A stretch of DNA of 64,000 nucleotides from Polyangia bacterium (GCA_030430565.1 JAUIKS010000038.1:1-64000); one strand, 5' to 3'; shown: positions 27,137 through 36,937, numbered from the stretch's first letter. Numbers and translations are program-made. The notes: a model not told the origin generated them from the sequence alone.

Positions 27137-28237
27137 CTAGGCGATCGTGTACAGCAGCGGCACGAGCAGCTCGCCCGGGGTCAGCGCGCCGTGGCGACCC
27201 TGCTTGCGATCGGCCGGGTCGGCGAGCAGCGTGCGACGTCCTCGCGCGACCATCGCGACGTCGCCGAGCCGGCGAGCGCGCTCGACGGACATCGTCGGCC
27301 CGAGCAGCCCCTCGTCGAGGACCTGCTCGCGTGACCAGCACCAGGCGTCGTCGTCGTGGCGCGCGCGCGCGGCCGCGAGCAGCTCGTCGGCGCGACCTGG
27401 CTTTGCGTGCAGCCACAAGAAGCGAGCCTCGCCCGAGCGGCCGAGCGCGTGGTCGAGCACGGCGGGGTCGAGCGCGCGGGCGTCGTCGCCGACCTGCACG
27501 TGGCCGTGGTCGGCGGTGACGATCAGCGCCGCGCCGCGGGGGAGCGCGTCTCGGACATCGCGGACGAGCGCGTCGATGAAGCGCAGCTCGGCCTCGTAGT
27601 GCGCGAACAGGCCGTGCTGGTGCGCGACGCGGTCGACCCCGTCGTAGTAGGCGTAGATGAACTCGCGACCGCCCCGCGCGAGCGCGCCGACGTCGACGGG
27701 GAGGCTGCTGGTCACCTTGTAGCCGCGGTAGTCGGCGCCCCGCAGGCTCGCGCGCGTGAAGCCGCTGCCCGCGAGCTCGTGCTTGCTGACGACCGGCGGG
27801 GCGGTCCCGAGGAACGGCTCGACCGGCTGCACCCGCGACGGGTCGACGCGCGCGCGGACGTCATCACCGTCGATCGTCCAGCGCAGCGCGTTGAGCAGCT
27901 CGCCCTCGAGCCGCATGGAGTAGCCGAGGATCCCGTGCGCGGCCGGGGGCTGCCCGGTCGCGATGGAGGTGAGCGCGGCGGCGGTCGTCGACGGGGCGAC
28001 GGTCGTGATCGCGCGCCCTCGCAGCGCGCGGAGGGTGGGGAGCCGCGCGCGTCGGGGCTCGAGCTGCTCCCAGCCGAGGCCGTCGATGACGAGCAGGACG
28101 CGGGTCTTCGCGGCGACGAGCTCCTCTGGGATCCACGCGCGCGCGCGCCTGCGCAGCAGCGCCGGGACGATGTTCGTCACGCAGTCGTCGTGATACCGGG
28201 GGCGGAGCGGAGGGTCGTGGGCGACGGCCTCGTTCAT
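27137..28237 (-). CDS. Alkaline-phosphatase-superfamily phosphodiesterase/pyrophosphatase
   Basis: 366 residues. The alkaline phosphatase fold is marked by VLLVIDGLGW (metal Asp), APSTTAAALTSIATG (nucleophile Thr region), IYAYYDGVDRVAHQHG (Asp, His), ADHGH and a final GRHGALTP His. This matches the type I phosphodiesterase/nucleotide pyrophosphatase branch. No signal peptide is visible, so it is cytosolic unless the N-terminus is different. ATG 28237 is chosen; an ATG six codons upstream (28255) exists. Substrate unknown. It converges with the plus-strand hypothetical gene over a 100-bp gap without an obvious terminator. Confidence 0.85.
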   Translation of the reverse strand: MNEAVAHDPPLRPRYHDDCVTNIVPALLRRRARAWIPEELVAAKTRVLLVIDGLGWEQLEPRRARLPTLRALRGRAITTVAPSTTAAALTSIATGQPPAAHGILGYSMRLEGELLNALRWTIDGDDVRARVDPSRVQPVEPFLGTAPPVVSKHELAGSGFTRASLRGADYRGYKVTSSLPVDVGALARGGREFIYAYYDGVDRVAHQHGLFAHYEAELRFIDALVRDVRDALPRGAALIVTADHGHVQVGDDARALDPAVLDHALGRSGEARFLWLHAKPGRADELLAAARARHDDDAWCWSREQVLDEGLLGPTMSVERARRLGDVAMVARGRRTLLADPADRKQGRHGALTPGELLVPLLYTIA

Positions 28238-28408
28238 GCCGCCACGATAGGGCATCGCCGCGCGCTGCGCCGGGACACGAAGTCGGACAATTCGCGCCGC
28301 GGGGCGCTCGCGTGAGCTCGCGCGCCGCGGGTCCAGTCACCGTCTCACCCCGAGCTCAACCGCGCGTTGTATAGTGACGTGTCTTTTGCGACATGAGGGA
28401 CGTTGAAT

Positions 28409-28879
28409 GTGGAGAGTGATGACGCGAGCCCGGGCTCGGGCGTCGTGAGCGGGTGCGACGCGGAGCGGCGGCGCGCGCTGCTCTCCGGGCTCGAGGCACG
28501 ACTGCGCGCGATCGGCCTGGGCGAGGCGTTCAACCGAAGGCTCGTGAAGGCTTTTCTCCTCCAGGGGCCCGAGCTCGTCGGGGCGCTGGAGCAGGGCGCC
28601 GCGGGTGAAGACCTCGCCGCGGCACGACGCGCGCTGCACTCGCTGCACGGCGCCTCCGTGAACCTCGGGCTCGCGTCGCTCGTCGACCGCTGCCGGGAGA
28701 CCCGCCAGTCGATGATCCGCTCGGCCGAGCGCCCGCCGGCCGCGCGCGCGCCAGAGGACGTGGCGATCCTCGCGCGCGAGTTTGGCGAGGCCTTCGCGTG
28801 GCTCAGGGATTGGCTCCGCCCGCGTGAGGCCGAGCGCGATCGCGGAGGCGCTCCGGGAGTCCCTCGCGGGGACGGTTGA
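28409..28879 (+). CDS. Stand-alone HPt phosphotransfer protein
   Basis: 156 residues from GTG 28409, which stands about 9 nt after GAGGGA; a TTG six bases upstream is an alternative. The centre is an HPt four-helix bundle with the phospho-acceptor His77 in RRALHSLHGASVNLGL, then LVDRCRETRQ. It has no catalytic domain, so it should shuttle phosphate between receivers. The stop is 10 bp from the stop of the convergent REC-DUF4388 gene, so the two may act together. A -10-like TATAGT lies at 28370-28375 but without a clear -35. Confidence 0.8.
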   Translation: MESDDASPGSGVVSGCDAERRRALLSGLEARLRAIGLGEAFNRRLVKAFLLQGPELVGALEQGAAGEDLAAARRALHSLHGASVNLGLASLVDRCRETRQSMIRSAERPPAARAPEDVAILAREFGEAFAWLRDWLRPREAERDRGGAPGVPRGDG

Positions 28880-28889
28880 GCCGAGCTGG

Positions 28890-29741
28890 CTAGCCGCTCG
28901 GGGTGTGAAAGCCGAGCGTCGAGAGCCGCTCGGCGTTGCGCCGCGCGAGCTCGTTCGTCGCGTCGCGCTCCAGCACGCGAAGGTACGCTTGATACGCGCT
29001 GTGGAAGCGAGCGCCGCGGACGTCCGCGGCGGCGCGCGCGATGAGCTCATCGATCTCGGGCCGAGCCGTCTGCGCCTGGGCGGCGAGGGGGCGCGCGGCG
29101 TCGATCAGCAGGGGCTGCCAGTCGGGTCGAATGAAGCGCGGCGCGCCGCTGACCACGGGCGGGTGGCAGACGATCGCGACGCGCTCGAGCGCGATGATGT
29201 GGCGAAACGCGCGCTCGCCGGCGTGCTGTTGGTAGGCGGCGTCCCACAGCTGCCCGTCACGGATCGCGACGCGCCCGACCTCCGCGCCGCCGCGCGTGAC
29301 CTCGAGGTCGACCGAGTGAAGGCCGATGCACGCGATCTGCAGGTACTCCACGATCGTGAACGCGAAGTCGTGCTCGTCGCCTTCGGGGGCGGCGTTGACG
29401 AAGCTCAGCAGGCGATCGGGGGCGACCGGCTTCTCCATGAGGATGAGGTTCGGCCCGATCCGGACGCTCTGGCGGAACTCGTCGATGTAGGCGGACACGA
29501 GCACAACCTGATCGGGCGTCTTGTGCTCGCGCAGCGCCTCGAGCACGTCGAAGCCGGACCCGTCGGGCAGCACGAGGTCGAGGATCGCCAGATCGAAGGG
29601 GCACAGGGACGCGAGCATCGTCGCCTCGGCCGCGTTGGAGGCGCTCAGCACCGTGAGGTTCGGGACCGCGGCGAGGATGCTCAGGTAGAGCATCCGTGTG
29701 CTGAGTTCGTCTTCAACGACCAGCGCGGTTCGGGCTCGCAC
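28890..29741 (-). CDS. Response regulator with C-terminal DUF4388 domain
   Basis: 283 residues. GTG 29741 is chosen because GGAGG stands six bases upstream; the further upstream frame reads a basic, meaningless leader. Receiver: VVEDE acid pair, phospho-Asp55 in LAILDLVLPDGSG, Ser/Ala switch in LVSAY and Lys in MEKPV. From about 125 a DUF4388-type domain follows (TIVEYLQIACIGLHSVDLEV, GRVAIRDGQLWDAAY), a module often linked to gliding or type IV pili regulation in delta-proteobacteria-like groups. A TPR-like helix ends the protein. It converges with the HPt gene and may take phosphate from it. Confidence 0.85.
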   Translation of the reverse strand: MRARTALVVEDELSTRMLYLSILAAVPNLTVLSASNAAEATMLASLCPFDLAILDLVLPDGSGFDVLEALREHKTPDQVVLVSAYIDEFRQSVRIGPNLILMEKPVAPDRLLSFVNAAPEGDEHDFAFTIVEYLQIACIGLHSVDLEVTRGGAEVGRVAIRDGQLWDAAYQQHAGERAFRHIIALERVAIVCHPPVVSGAPRFIRPDWQPLLIDAARPLAAQAQTARPEIDELIARAAADVRGARFHSAYQAYLRVLERDATNELARRNAERLSTLGFHTPSG

Positions 29742-29949
29742 GTCTCGCCTCCGACGTCGCGTCTCGGGGCCGGGAATTCTCGCGACGACGCGCTCGAGTA
29801 TGACAGCGGCGAGGCGGCCCCGCACCCTGACGTCCCGAGAGGGGCACAGCGAGCGCGCTCACGGCGAGCGCTCGTCGGGCTGAATCCTGGCTTAATGTGA
29901 AGTTACGCGCCGCGTGGCTTCGCGCGTGGTCCCTGGTCGGTGGGCCATG

Positions 29950-30663
29950 TCACTGCGGCGCGTCGACGAGCGCGCGAAATGTGCACGCGGGATCGAGGCC
30001 CCCGCCGCGGAGGGCGACGCAGGCGCCCGCGAGGCACCGGGCTCCGCGGCGCTGCTCGTGCTCGGGTCCCGCGCAGCTCGCGTCGCGCGGATCCTCCTCG
30101 ACCTGCTCACTGAGCCATGTTTGATTGACCGCGCCGCGCCCCGGGGTGTTGACGCAGTCATCGCTCCGCGCGCAGGCGTAGCGAGGATCGCCGCCCCCGA
30201 GCCGCGCGCCCTCGCGGGCGAGCACCGCGGAGCTCCCCGGGAGCTGGAGGTCGAGGAGTCCGCGTCCGACGAAGGCCCGCAGCTCGACGCGCGCGCCCCG
30301 GCGCGCGGGCGGCGGGTGACGCTCGTCACCGCGGGCCTCGGTGACCCGGAGCGCGACGCGGTACGGGTCCTGCTGACTCCCGGCGCCGGACGTGACGGCG
30401 CAGTGACCCCGCAGCTCCCACGAGCCCGAGTCCTTTGAGCGCTCACCGCTGGCGATCCTGCACTCGCTCGCCGAGAAGCTCGCCTCGGCCCAGCGTGACG
30501 GGCCGTCGGGGGCGCCCGCGAAGCGCTCCATGGTCCACGCGCCCGCGAGCGCGTCAGGCGGGGGGACGCGCGGCGCGTTCGCGACGTGGCGCGGCGCGCC
30601 GCAGCTCATCGCTGTCGTGAGCGTGAGCGTGAGCGTGAGCGCGTCGCGGGGCGAGGACGACAT
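29950..30663 (-). CDS. Cys-rich lipoprotein of unknown function
   Basis: 237 residues from ATG 30663. The short signal (DALTLTLTLTTAMSC) ends in a lipobox, and the (LT)n run comes from a small GAGCGT repeat in the DNA. The mature part contains an antiparallel-beta-like block (AGAWTMERFAGAPDGPSRWAEASFSASECRI, SGSWELRGHCAV, YRVALRVTEARGDE) that recalls a lipocalin-type or META-like barrel, then a Cys-containing tail (CARSDDCVNTPG, CAGPEHEQ, CLAGACVALRGGGLDPACTF), typical of disulfide-rich myxobacterial surface lipoproteins. An in-frame open stretch upstream is not part of the gene. Confidence 0.7.
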   Translation of the reverse strand: MSSSPRDALTLTLTLTTAMSCGAPRHVANAPRVPPPDALAGAWTMERFAGAPDGPSRWAEASFSASECRIASGERSKDSGSWELRGHCAVTSGAGSQQDPYRVALRVTEARGDERHPPPARRGARVELRAFVGRGLLDLQLPGSSAVLAREGARLGGGDPRYACARSDDCVNTPGRGAVNQTWLSEQVEEDPRDASCAGPEHEQRRGARCLAGACVALRGGGLDPACTFRALVDAPQ

Positions 30664-30694
30664 CGGGACGAAGTCTACTGGTCGCGCGTCGGAG

Positions 30695-31180
30695 TTAGAG
30701 GAGCAGCAGCCGGATCCCGAGATCGCGAAACGCGAAGCCCCAGTCGTGCCGGTCGTAGACGCGACCGACGGTGAACAGGTAGTGGTCGCCGGAGATGTCG
30801 ATCGACTGCAGCTCGCGACCGCGTCCGCGCAGCCAGGCGTTAAAGTGCTTGAAGCAGCCGTCCTCGTAGACCGCGGTCTCATCCGGCGGCGTGAAGTCGC
30901 CGAGCGGGATCTCCCGCGGCTTGACGCCCTGCTGCCGAAGCAGCGTCTCGATCTGCCACGCGAGCTCCGAGACGGCGCTCTTCCAGTCGAGGGAGACGAT
31001 CAGGTGCCGCTTGTTGGCCCAGCCGTGGTCGAGGGCGGCGTAGAGCTGCTCGTGGGGCTCTCGCGGCGCTGGATCGAGCGCGGCGAGGTGATCCGCGAGC
31101 TCGCGGACGTGCTCCTCGCTCCAGCCAGCGAGGCGCGCGATGGTGCTCAGCGCGGTGATCTTCTCGGGGTCCATCGGCAT
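30695..31180 (-). CDS. Hypothetical soluble protein
   Basis: 161 residues; no signal peptide or TM helix. The N-terminal half is helical (ALSTIARLAGWSEEHVRELADHLAAL). The second half is alpha/beta (HLIVSLDWKSAVSELAWQIETLLRQQG, SIDISGDHYLFTVGRVYDRHDWGFAFRDLGI) and contains several aromatic and acidic residues. The family is not recognised. It sits between the WD40 kinase gene (38 bp upstream) and the Cys-rich lipoprotein gene (31 bp downstream) on the same strand, so the three could share a transcript. A second Met at residue 3 could be the start. Confidence 0.65.
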   Translation of the reverse strand: MPMDPEKITALSTIARLAGWSEEHVRELADHLAALDPAPREPHEQLYAALDHGWANKRHLIVSLDWKSAVSELAWQIETLLRQQGVKPREIPLGDFTPPDETAVYEDGCFKHFNAWLRGRGRELQSIDISGDHYLFTVGRVYDRHDWGFAFRDLGIRLLLL

Positions 31181-31218
31181 GGCGCCCCGACTCTAGCAGC
31201 ACGCGGCGAGCGTCCGCG

Positions 31219-34200
31219 CTACTCGCCCGTCGCCGGCGCTTGCGAGCGCGCCGCGTCGCCGATGCCCGGCGAGTCGATGCGCTCGTCGGTCGCGTCGTTG
31301 ATCCACGCCCGCAGATACCTGGGCTCGCGGGGCAGGTCGTCGGCCCAGCGGCGGACGTTGCCGTCGGCGCCGGTCGTCAGGAGCGCGCGGTCGCGCTTGA
31401 CGAAGCGGACATCGTAGACCTCCGCGGTCCCTGGGAGCACGCGGCTCGAGCCGACCGAGAGGTCCCAGAGCCGCGCGGTCTGATCGGCCGAGGCGGTCGC
31501 GAGGTGCGTCTCGCCGTCGGAGAACACGACCGCGTTGATGGCGGCGGTGTGGCCCTTGAGCTCGACGCCGTCGCCTGTCTCGAGGTTCCAAGCCCAGACC
31601 CAGCGCGGCTCCCAGCCCGCCAGCCGGGCGCCGCTGGCTGAGAACGCGAGGCCGACGTTGTCGGTCTGGACCGTGAAGGTGTGCAGCCGCGTCCGCGCGG
31701 GCAGGTCCCAGACGTGGATCTTGTGATCGGAGCCGGCGGTCGCGAGGCGCTGACCGTCGGGCGAGACCGCGAGCGTCAGGACGTGGCCCTCGTGGGCGCT
31801 CAGCGCGGTCATCGACGCGTCCGCCTCGAGCAGCAGCACGCGCCCGTTGGCGTCGGCCGCGGCCGTCCACGCGCCGTTCGGGTCGGTGATCACGGCGGTC
31901 AGCGGCGCGTCCTGTTCATGCAGGAGCTGCGAGGAGTCGCCGCGCGCGGGCCAGCGGGTGAGGCGGCCGTCCTGGCTCGCGGTGATGACCGCCTCGTCGC
32001 CCTGCCAGCTGAGCGCGGTGAGCTGCTCGACCAGCGCGCGGCGCTCGGTCTTGGCGCCCTGGCGCGCGTCGAGCAGCACGAGCTCGCCGCTTCGTGTCCA
32101 GAGGGCCAGGTGCGTGCTGCCGGGCGACCAGCGCCCGCGCCGGAGCTCGCGGACGCGCTGACGACCGAGGGTCCAGTCGCGCCCGTCCTCGAGCGCGTAG
32201 ACGCGCGCGCGGCCGCGGCGGTCGACGAAGGCGACGCGCTCGCGGTCGGGCGCGAGCGCGGACCAGCGCGCGCGCTTGGGCCCGCGCAGGAGGAAGTCGC
32301 CGTCGGGCGCGAGCTCGGTCCACACGCGCACGCCGCCTTCGAAGTCGGTGGCGATGATGCCGGCGCCCTGGGGCGCGAGGTTGACGGAGATCGGGTTGTT
32401 GGCGAGCCCGTAGTAGGCGCGGTGCTTGCGGGTCTCGAGGTCCCAGGTGTGGATCAGGCCGTCGGCGGCCGCGACCGCGATGCGCTGCCCGTCGAAGGAG
32501 AAGGGCCGCGCGATCGAGGCGTCGAGCTGGCCGATCGTGTGCTCCTTGCGGGTGTTGACCGAGATCTTGCGCACCGCTCCATCTGCCCCCGAGGACAGCA
32601 CGTACGCGCCGTCGCGGGTGAAGTCGACGGAGCGCGTCCCGCCGTCGTGACCGCCCAGGGCGCGCGGCGACTGCTCGGGGTGCGCGAGTGACCACAGCCG
32701 GACCTCGCCGTCCTTGAAGCCGGCGGCGAGGTGCTCGCCGTCGGGCGCCAGCGCCATCGCGTAGAGGTCCGCCGTGAAGTCGCCGGGCAGCGCGACGGCG
32801 GCCTCGGGGTCCGCGAGCGCGGGCGCGGGATCGCCGAGGCCGAGCGTTCGCACGATGAGCTGCTCGCCGTCCGGGTACGCGATCGTGCGCCCGTCGGCCG
32901 AGACCGCGAGGCCGATGTGTCGCCGGCTGCTGCGCGTCAGCGCGTGGCTCTGACCGGTCTCGACATCGTGCAGGAAGTAGCCCTCGCCGCGCGACGCGAT
33001 CAGCAATGAGCGCTCGCCCTGCGCCCACGCGCCCTCCCACACCGGCTCGCGGTGACCGGTGAAGGTCGCGAGCGGCCGCCAGCTGCCGACCTCCCAGACC
33101 ATGACCTTCGGCCCCGCGCCGAAGGTCGCGACGCGGCCGCCGTCGGGCGAGAAGCGGACCTTCCAGACCTCGCCCTCGTGACCCTCGAGGACCTCGCTCT
33201 CCCAGCTCGTCGTGTCCCAGGCGCGCGCGGTGTGGTCATCGCCGGCGGTGACGACCCAGCGCCCGTCGGGCGAGAACCGGCCCTCGCTGACGGGGCCGTC
33301 GTGGCCGCGCAGCGCGAGCGAGATCCCGCGCGAGCGCGCCTCGGCGGCGATCAGCCGGACCTCGGCCCAGGCGTCGAAGCTCGGCGATAGCTCCTTGAGC
33401 CAGGCCAGGGCCTTGTTCGGATCACGCGCGAGCTCGTTGCGCGCGCTCTGGAGCACGAGCGAGTCGGACCACGCGATCGCCTGCCGCTCGGCGGCGGTCG
33501 CCCGGTTGCGCTCCTCGGTCGCGCGGTTGCGCTCGGCGATCACGCGGTTGACCGCGAGGCCGGTGAGCAGGATGAGCACGATCGTCGCGACCGTGAGCAC
33601 CGCGAGCAGCTGCGCGTTGCGGCGGATGAATCGGACGAGCCGCTCGCGCTTGCCGTAGCGGTGCGCGCGGACGATCTGCCCGGCCTCGAAGCGGCGCAGC
33701 TCCTCGGCGAACTCCTTGGCGCTCGGATAGCGCTCCTCGGGGGCGCGCGCCATCGCCTTGCTCGCGATCGCGGCGAGCTCGGGCGGGACCTCCTTGCACA
33801 GCGACTCGGGGGGGCGCGGCGCCTCGCTGGTCAGCCTGGCGAGGATCTCGCCGGCGCTCTCGCCGGTGAACGGCCGCGCGCCGGTCAGCAGCTCGTAGAG
33901 CATGGTCCCGAGCGCGTAGACGTCGGTGCGCTGGTCGACGGGCTCGCCCAGGGCTTGCTCTGGGGACATGTACTCCGGGGTCCCGACGACCGCGCCGGCG
34001 GTCGTCAGCGTGCCGTCGCGCACGCTCGAGTAGGCGCGGGTCAGGTCCGAGTTCGGGCGCTTGTCGGCCTCCTCGCGCGCGTCCTCCTCGTCGTCGAGAT
34101 CCTTGACCAGGCCCCAGTCGATGATGACGGTCTCGCCGAAGGGCCCCACGAGCACGTTCTCGGGCTTGAGGTCGCGGTGGATGATCGCCTTGTCGTGGGC

Positions 34201-34638
34201 GTAGGCGATCGCCTCGGCCGAGACCGAGAGGTGGCGGAGCAGCACGAGGCGGGCGTCGAGGTCCTTGGCGTCGTCGAGCAGGTCGGCGAGCGTGCGCCCC
34301 TCGACGAGCTTCATCGCGTAGAACGCCGCGCCGTCGGGCCACTGGCCGGCCTCGTACACGGGGACGATCGAGGGGTGCTGGAGCCGCGAGGTGATGAGCG
34401 CCTCGCGGATGAAGCGTCTCCGCAGCCAGGCGTCCTCGGAGAGCAGCTCTTTGACGGCGACGCGGCGACCGAGCCGGAGGTCGTCGGCGCCGACGATGCG
34501 ACCCATCCCGCCCTCGGCGATCAGCTCGCCGCGCTTGTAGGCGTCGCGCGGGACGACGGGTAAGGACCCGGGGCGCACGGGCTTGCGCGTCGCGCTGGCG
34601 CGGCCACGAAACACGTTGGTCTTGAGCCCGTGGGTCAC
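31219..34638 (-). CDS. Membrane Ser/Thr protein kinase with C-terminal WD40 propellers
   Basis: 1139 residues from GTG 34638; ATG 34758 would add a basic leader. Kinase at about 33-300: Gly loop EGGMGRIVGADD, VAVKELL, HRDLKPEN (H154), DWG instead of DFG (D174-W175-G176), APE-type 'GTPEYMSPEQALG'. One TM helix at about 346-366 (LAVLTVATIVLILLTGLAV) is followed by a short coiled coil (ERNRATEERNRAT). From about 430 to 1110 there are about 14 WD40-type units, enough for two seven-bladed propellers, some degenerate. With one TM helix, the kinase and propellers would be on opposite sides of the membrane. The downstream genes follow closely on the same strand. Confidence 0.92.
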   Translation of the reverse strand: MTHGLKTNVFRGRASATRKPVRPGSLPVVPRDAYKRGELIAEGGMGRIVGADDLRLGRRVAVKELLSEDAWLRRRFIREALITSRLQHPSIVPVYEAGQWPDGAAFYAMKLVEGRTLADLLDDAKDLDARLVLLRHLSVSAEAIAYAHDKAIIHRDLKPENVLVGPFGETVIIDWGLVKDLDDEEDAREEADKRPNSDLTRAYSSVRDGTLTTAGAVVGTPEYMSPEQALGEPVDQRTDVYALGTMLYELLTGARPFTGESAGEILARLTSEAPRPPESLCKEVPPELAAIASKAMARAPEERYPSAKEFAEELRRFEAGQIVRAHRYGKRERLVRFIRRNAQLLAVLTVATIVLILLTGLAVNRVIAERNRATEERNRATAAERQAIAWSDSLVLQSARNELARDPNKALAWLKELSPSFDAWAEVRLIAAEARSRGISLALRGHDGPVSEGRFSPDGRWVVTAGDDHTARAWDTTSWESEVLEGHEGEVWKVRFSPDGGRVATFGAGPKVMVWEVGSWRPLATFTGHREPVWEGAWAQGERSLLIASRGEGYFLHDVETGQSHALTRSSRRHIGLAVSADGRTIAYPDGEQLIVRTLGLGDPAPALADPEAAVALPGDFTADLYAMALAPDGEHLAAGFKDGEVRLWSLAHPEQSPRALGGHDGGTRSVDFTRDGAYVLSSGADGAVRKISVNTRKEHTIGQLDASIARPFSFDGQRIAVAAADGLIHTWDLETRKHRAYYGLANNPISVNLAPQGAGIIATDFEGGVRVWTELAPDGDFLLRGPKRARWSALAPDRERVAFVDRRGRARVYALEDGRDWTLGRQRVRELRRGRWSPGSTHLALWTRSGELVLLDARQGAKTERRALVEQLTALSWQGDEAVITASQDGRLTRWPARGDSSQLLHEQDAPLTAVITDPNGAWTAAADANGRVLLLEADASMTALSAHEGHVLTLAVSPDGQRLATAGSDHKIHVWDLPARTRLHTFTVQTDNVGLAFSASGARLAGWEPRWVWAWNLETGDGVELKGHTAAINAVVFSDGETHLATASADQTARLWDLSVGSSRVLPGTAEVYDVRFVKRDRALLTTGADGNVRRWADDLPREPRYLRAWINDATDERIDSPGIGDAARSQAPATGE

Positions 34639-34788
34639 CGGCGGGTGTATGTCACAAGAACGCGACGGCAGGAAGCGCGTAGGTCCGCCGATGTGGAGCC
34701 CACGAGGACCTGATCCCAGAGCTCGACGACGTCGCCTTGACGCGCGACGTCGCGGCATGCTGCGGGCGGGCTCCCACCGAAGCGATCA

Positions 34789-36777
34789 TCACATCGCGGC
34801 TGCCTCGTCCTCGACTCGCGCTGCGCGGTGCGAGAGCACGCGCACGAGCAGCTGCCGCCGGTGCTCGAGCTCCGCGGCGTCGAGCTGGTCGACGAGCGCC
34901 CGCACCTCCCACGCGTCCTCGGCGTGCCGCCGCAGTCGCTCGGTGAGGGCGCGGCGCTCCTCGAGCGGTCCGCGGAGGATCGCCACGGCCGCGATGTGCT
35001 GGGTCGAGAACGGCGCCGCGGTGATCGCCGCGGGCGCGCGAGCGTCGTATCGATAGCCGCGGGCGCGCGCGACCTCGGTGACCGCCTCGACGGCGGGCGG
35101 GTATTGCAACAGCGCCGGGAGCAGCGCGTCGGGCCAGGTCATCTGCAGGCCCGCGCGCCCGACGAGCCGGGCGGCGCGGCGACGCACGAGCTCGTCCCGA
35201 TGGATCAGGAAGCGTCGCAGCCGGTCCTCGGAGACAGGGAAGCCGAAGCGCTCGAAGATCAGCAGCGTCGCGTGCAAGAGCCGGGGGTCGGCGTCGTCGA
35301 GCAGCGGGCGCGCGAGCTGCTCGAGCTCCGCGCGCGGGAGGAGGTTCCTCCCCTCCCGCAGGGCCACGTGCCCCAGCTCGCGCGCGCGAAACGTGAGGGC
35401 CTCACGCGTCGCCCGCTCGGCCTCGGCGGCGCGCTGGCGCATCAGGAGCGCGAGACAGCGCTCGGCTCGAGCGCCGCCGCTGCGGTCGAAGATCAGGTAC
35501 AGGAGCTGACCGGCGAGCGCGTGGTTGGTGCCGCCGCGTAGTCGCGACTCGGACTCGATCAGGCGCATGAGCTCGGCGCTCACGTCGCTCGTGGTGAGCA
35601 GCGCGCGAAGCACCCCGAGCAGGACCACGCGCGAGGCTCGACGAACCCCGTCCGCGTCCGCGGGCTCAGGCGCGAGCGCGATCCCCTCTCGCGCGGCGAC
35701 GGCCACGAGCTGCTCGAGCCGGAATTTGTACTGTCGCTCGAGCCACTCGGGTTTGGGCGCCCGGGCCTCCGGTTGCGCCTGCGGCTGCGCGTCGCCCCGC
35801 GCCAGCAGCACGCGCATCAGCAGCTGGCGCGCGTGGTCCTGCTCGGCCCGCAGCAGCTGCGCCCCGAGCTCGCGCGCCTCGGCGTCCGGGCTCGCGACGA
35901 GGCGCTCGACAAACACGCGCCGGATCTCGTCGGGCATGATGTTGATCGCGAAGGCCACGCGGTGCGCGGGCGTGTACGGCCGCGCGCGCACGGTCGGCGC
36001 GACGCGGACGTCCCAGCGGTAGCCGCGGGCGTCGGTCCCCTCGATCAGCTCGCGCTCGGTCGAGCGCCCCTCGGCGAGCGCGCTCAGCAGGGTCTGGTAC
36101 CAGGTGAAGCGGTAGCTGGAGACGCGCGCGAGCTGAAAGCCGTAGCGGCGGAGCTCCGGGCGCGCGTCGGCGAGCAGGTTCTCGATGGCGGCGCGCGGGA
36201 GCGGCTGATGGGTCGTCACCATGTACTGCAGCACGCGGCGGCGAACTTCCCAGTTCTCGACGCGGACCAGCGGCCGAAGCCGCTGCGCCACCTCCCCGGC
36301 GTCGAGGCGCGCGCTCGCGTGCTCAAAGGCGTCGATCCACAGCGGGTGCTCGGGTCGCGTGAGCAAGAACAGCGCGAGCGGGTTGGCCTGGGCCACGCGA
36401 TGAGCGGCGAGCGCCCGGAAGCAGGGACGCGCGAGCTCCTCGGGGAGCTTCGGGATCATCCCGAGCATCGTCAGCGCGGCGAGCTCACGGTCGCGCCCGG
36501 GCCGCGTGAGCGCGTGCGTGAGCACCTGGATGAGCTCCGGGCTCGCGCGCGTCGCCGCGTCCACGGGGTGCTGCGCGAGCGCCTCGAGCAGCGCCCGCTG
36601 GAGCCGGCGCTGCCGCTGCGCGACCGCGCTCGCGTCGTATCGGGCGCTGAGCCTCCAGCGCGGCGGCCACGTCCACGTGGACTCGAGACGGACCGCGTGG
36701 CGCTTCATCAGTCGCTCGAGCAACCGCGTCCACGCGCGCGCGCGCTTGTACCGTTGCTTATCCGCGACTCGAGACAC
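34789..36777 (-). CDS. HEAT-like repeat protein
   Basis: 662 residues starting at GTG 36777. Nearly all is helical. HEAT/Armadillo-like units can be recognised, for example WEVRRRVLQYMVTTHQPLPRAAIENLLAD, RPELRRYGFQLARVS, DELVRRRAARLVGRA and AEARELGAQLLRAEQ. No signal peptide, TM helix or catalytic motif is seen. Two similar blocks containing ARGYRYD / ARGYRWD and AAP-type stretches suggest an internal duplication of about 280 residues. It lies upstream of the WD40 kinase on the same strand, 150 bp apart, and could be a scaffold or substrate for it (inference). Confidence 0.75.
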   Translation of the reverse strand: MSRVADKQRYKRARAWTRLLERLMKRHAVRLESTWTWPPRWRLSARYDASAVAQRQRRLQRALLEALAQHPVDAATRASPELIQVLTHALTRPGRDRELAALTMLGMIPKLPEELARPCFRALAAHRVAQANPLALFLLTRPEHPLWIDAFEHASARLDAGEVAQRLRPLVRVENWEVRRRVLQYMVTTHQPLPRAAIENLLADARPELRRYGFQLARVSSYRFTWYQTLLSALAEGRSTERELIEGTDARGYRWDVRVAPTVRARPYTPAHRVAFAINIMPDEIRRVFVERLVASPDAEARELGAQLLRAEQDHARQLLMRVLLARGDAQPQAQPEARAPKPEWLERQYKFRLEQLVAVAAREGIALAPEPADADGVRRASRVVLLGVLRALLTTSDVSAELMRLIESESRLRGGTNHALAGQLLYLIFDRSGGARAERCLALLMRQRAAEAERATREALTFRARELGHVALREGRNLLPRAELEQLARPLLDDADPRLLHATLLIFERFGFPVSEDRLRRFLIHRDELVRRRAARLVGRAGLQMTWPDALLPALLQYPPAVEAVTEVARARGYRYDARAPAAITAAPFSTQHIAAVAILRGPLEERRALTERLRRHAEDAWEVRALVDQLDAAELEHRRQLLVRVLSHRAARVEDEAAAM

Positions 36778-36937
36778 GCGCTCGCTCTCGCGGTGAGTGT
36801 GTCACGGATCGCTACCCGAGGTCGAAGCTGAGAAAGAGCCCGCGAAGCCGACGGCGCGGCGCGAGGTCGGCCAGCGCGGGTCGATGTCCGCCAACGTGAA
36901 GCTCACGAGCGCCGTCACGGGCAGCGCACCGCCGCGC

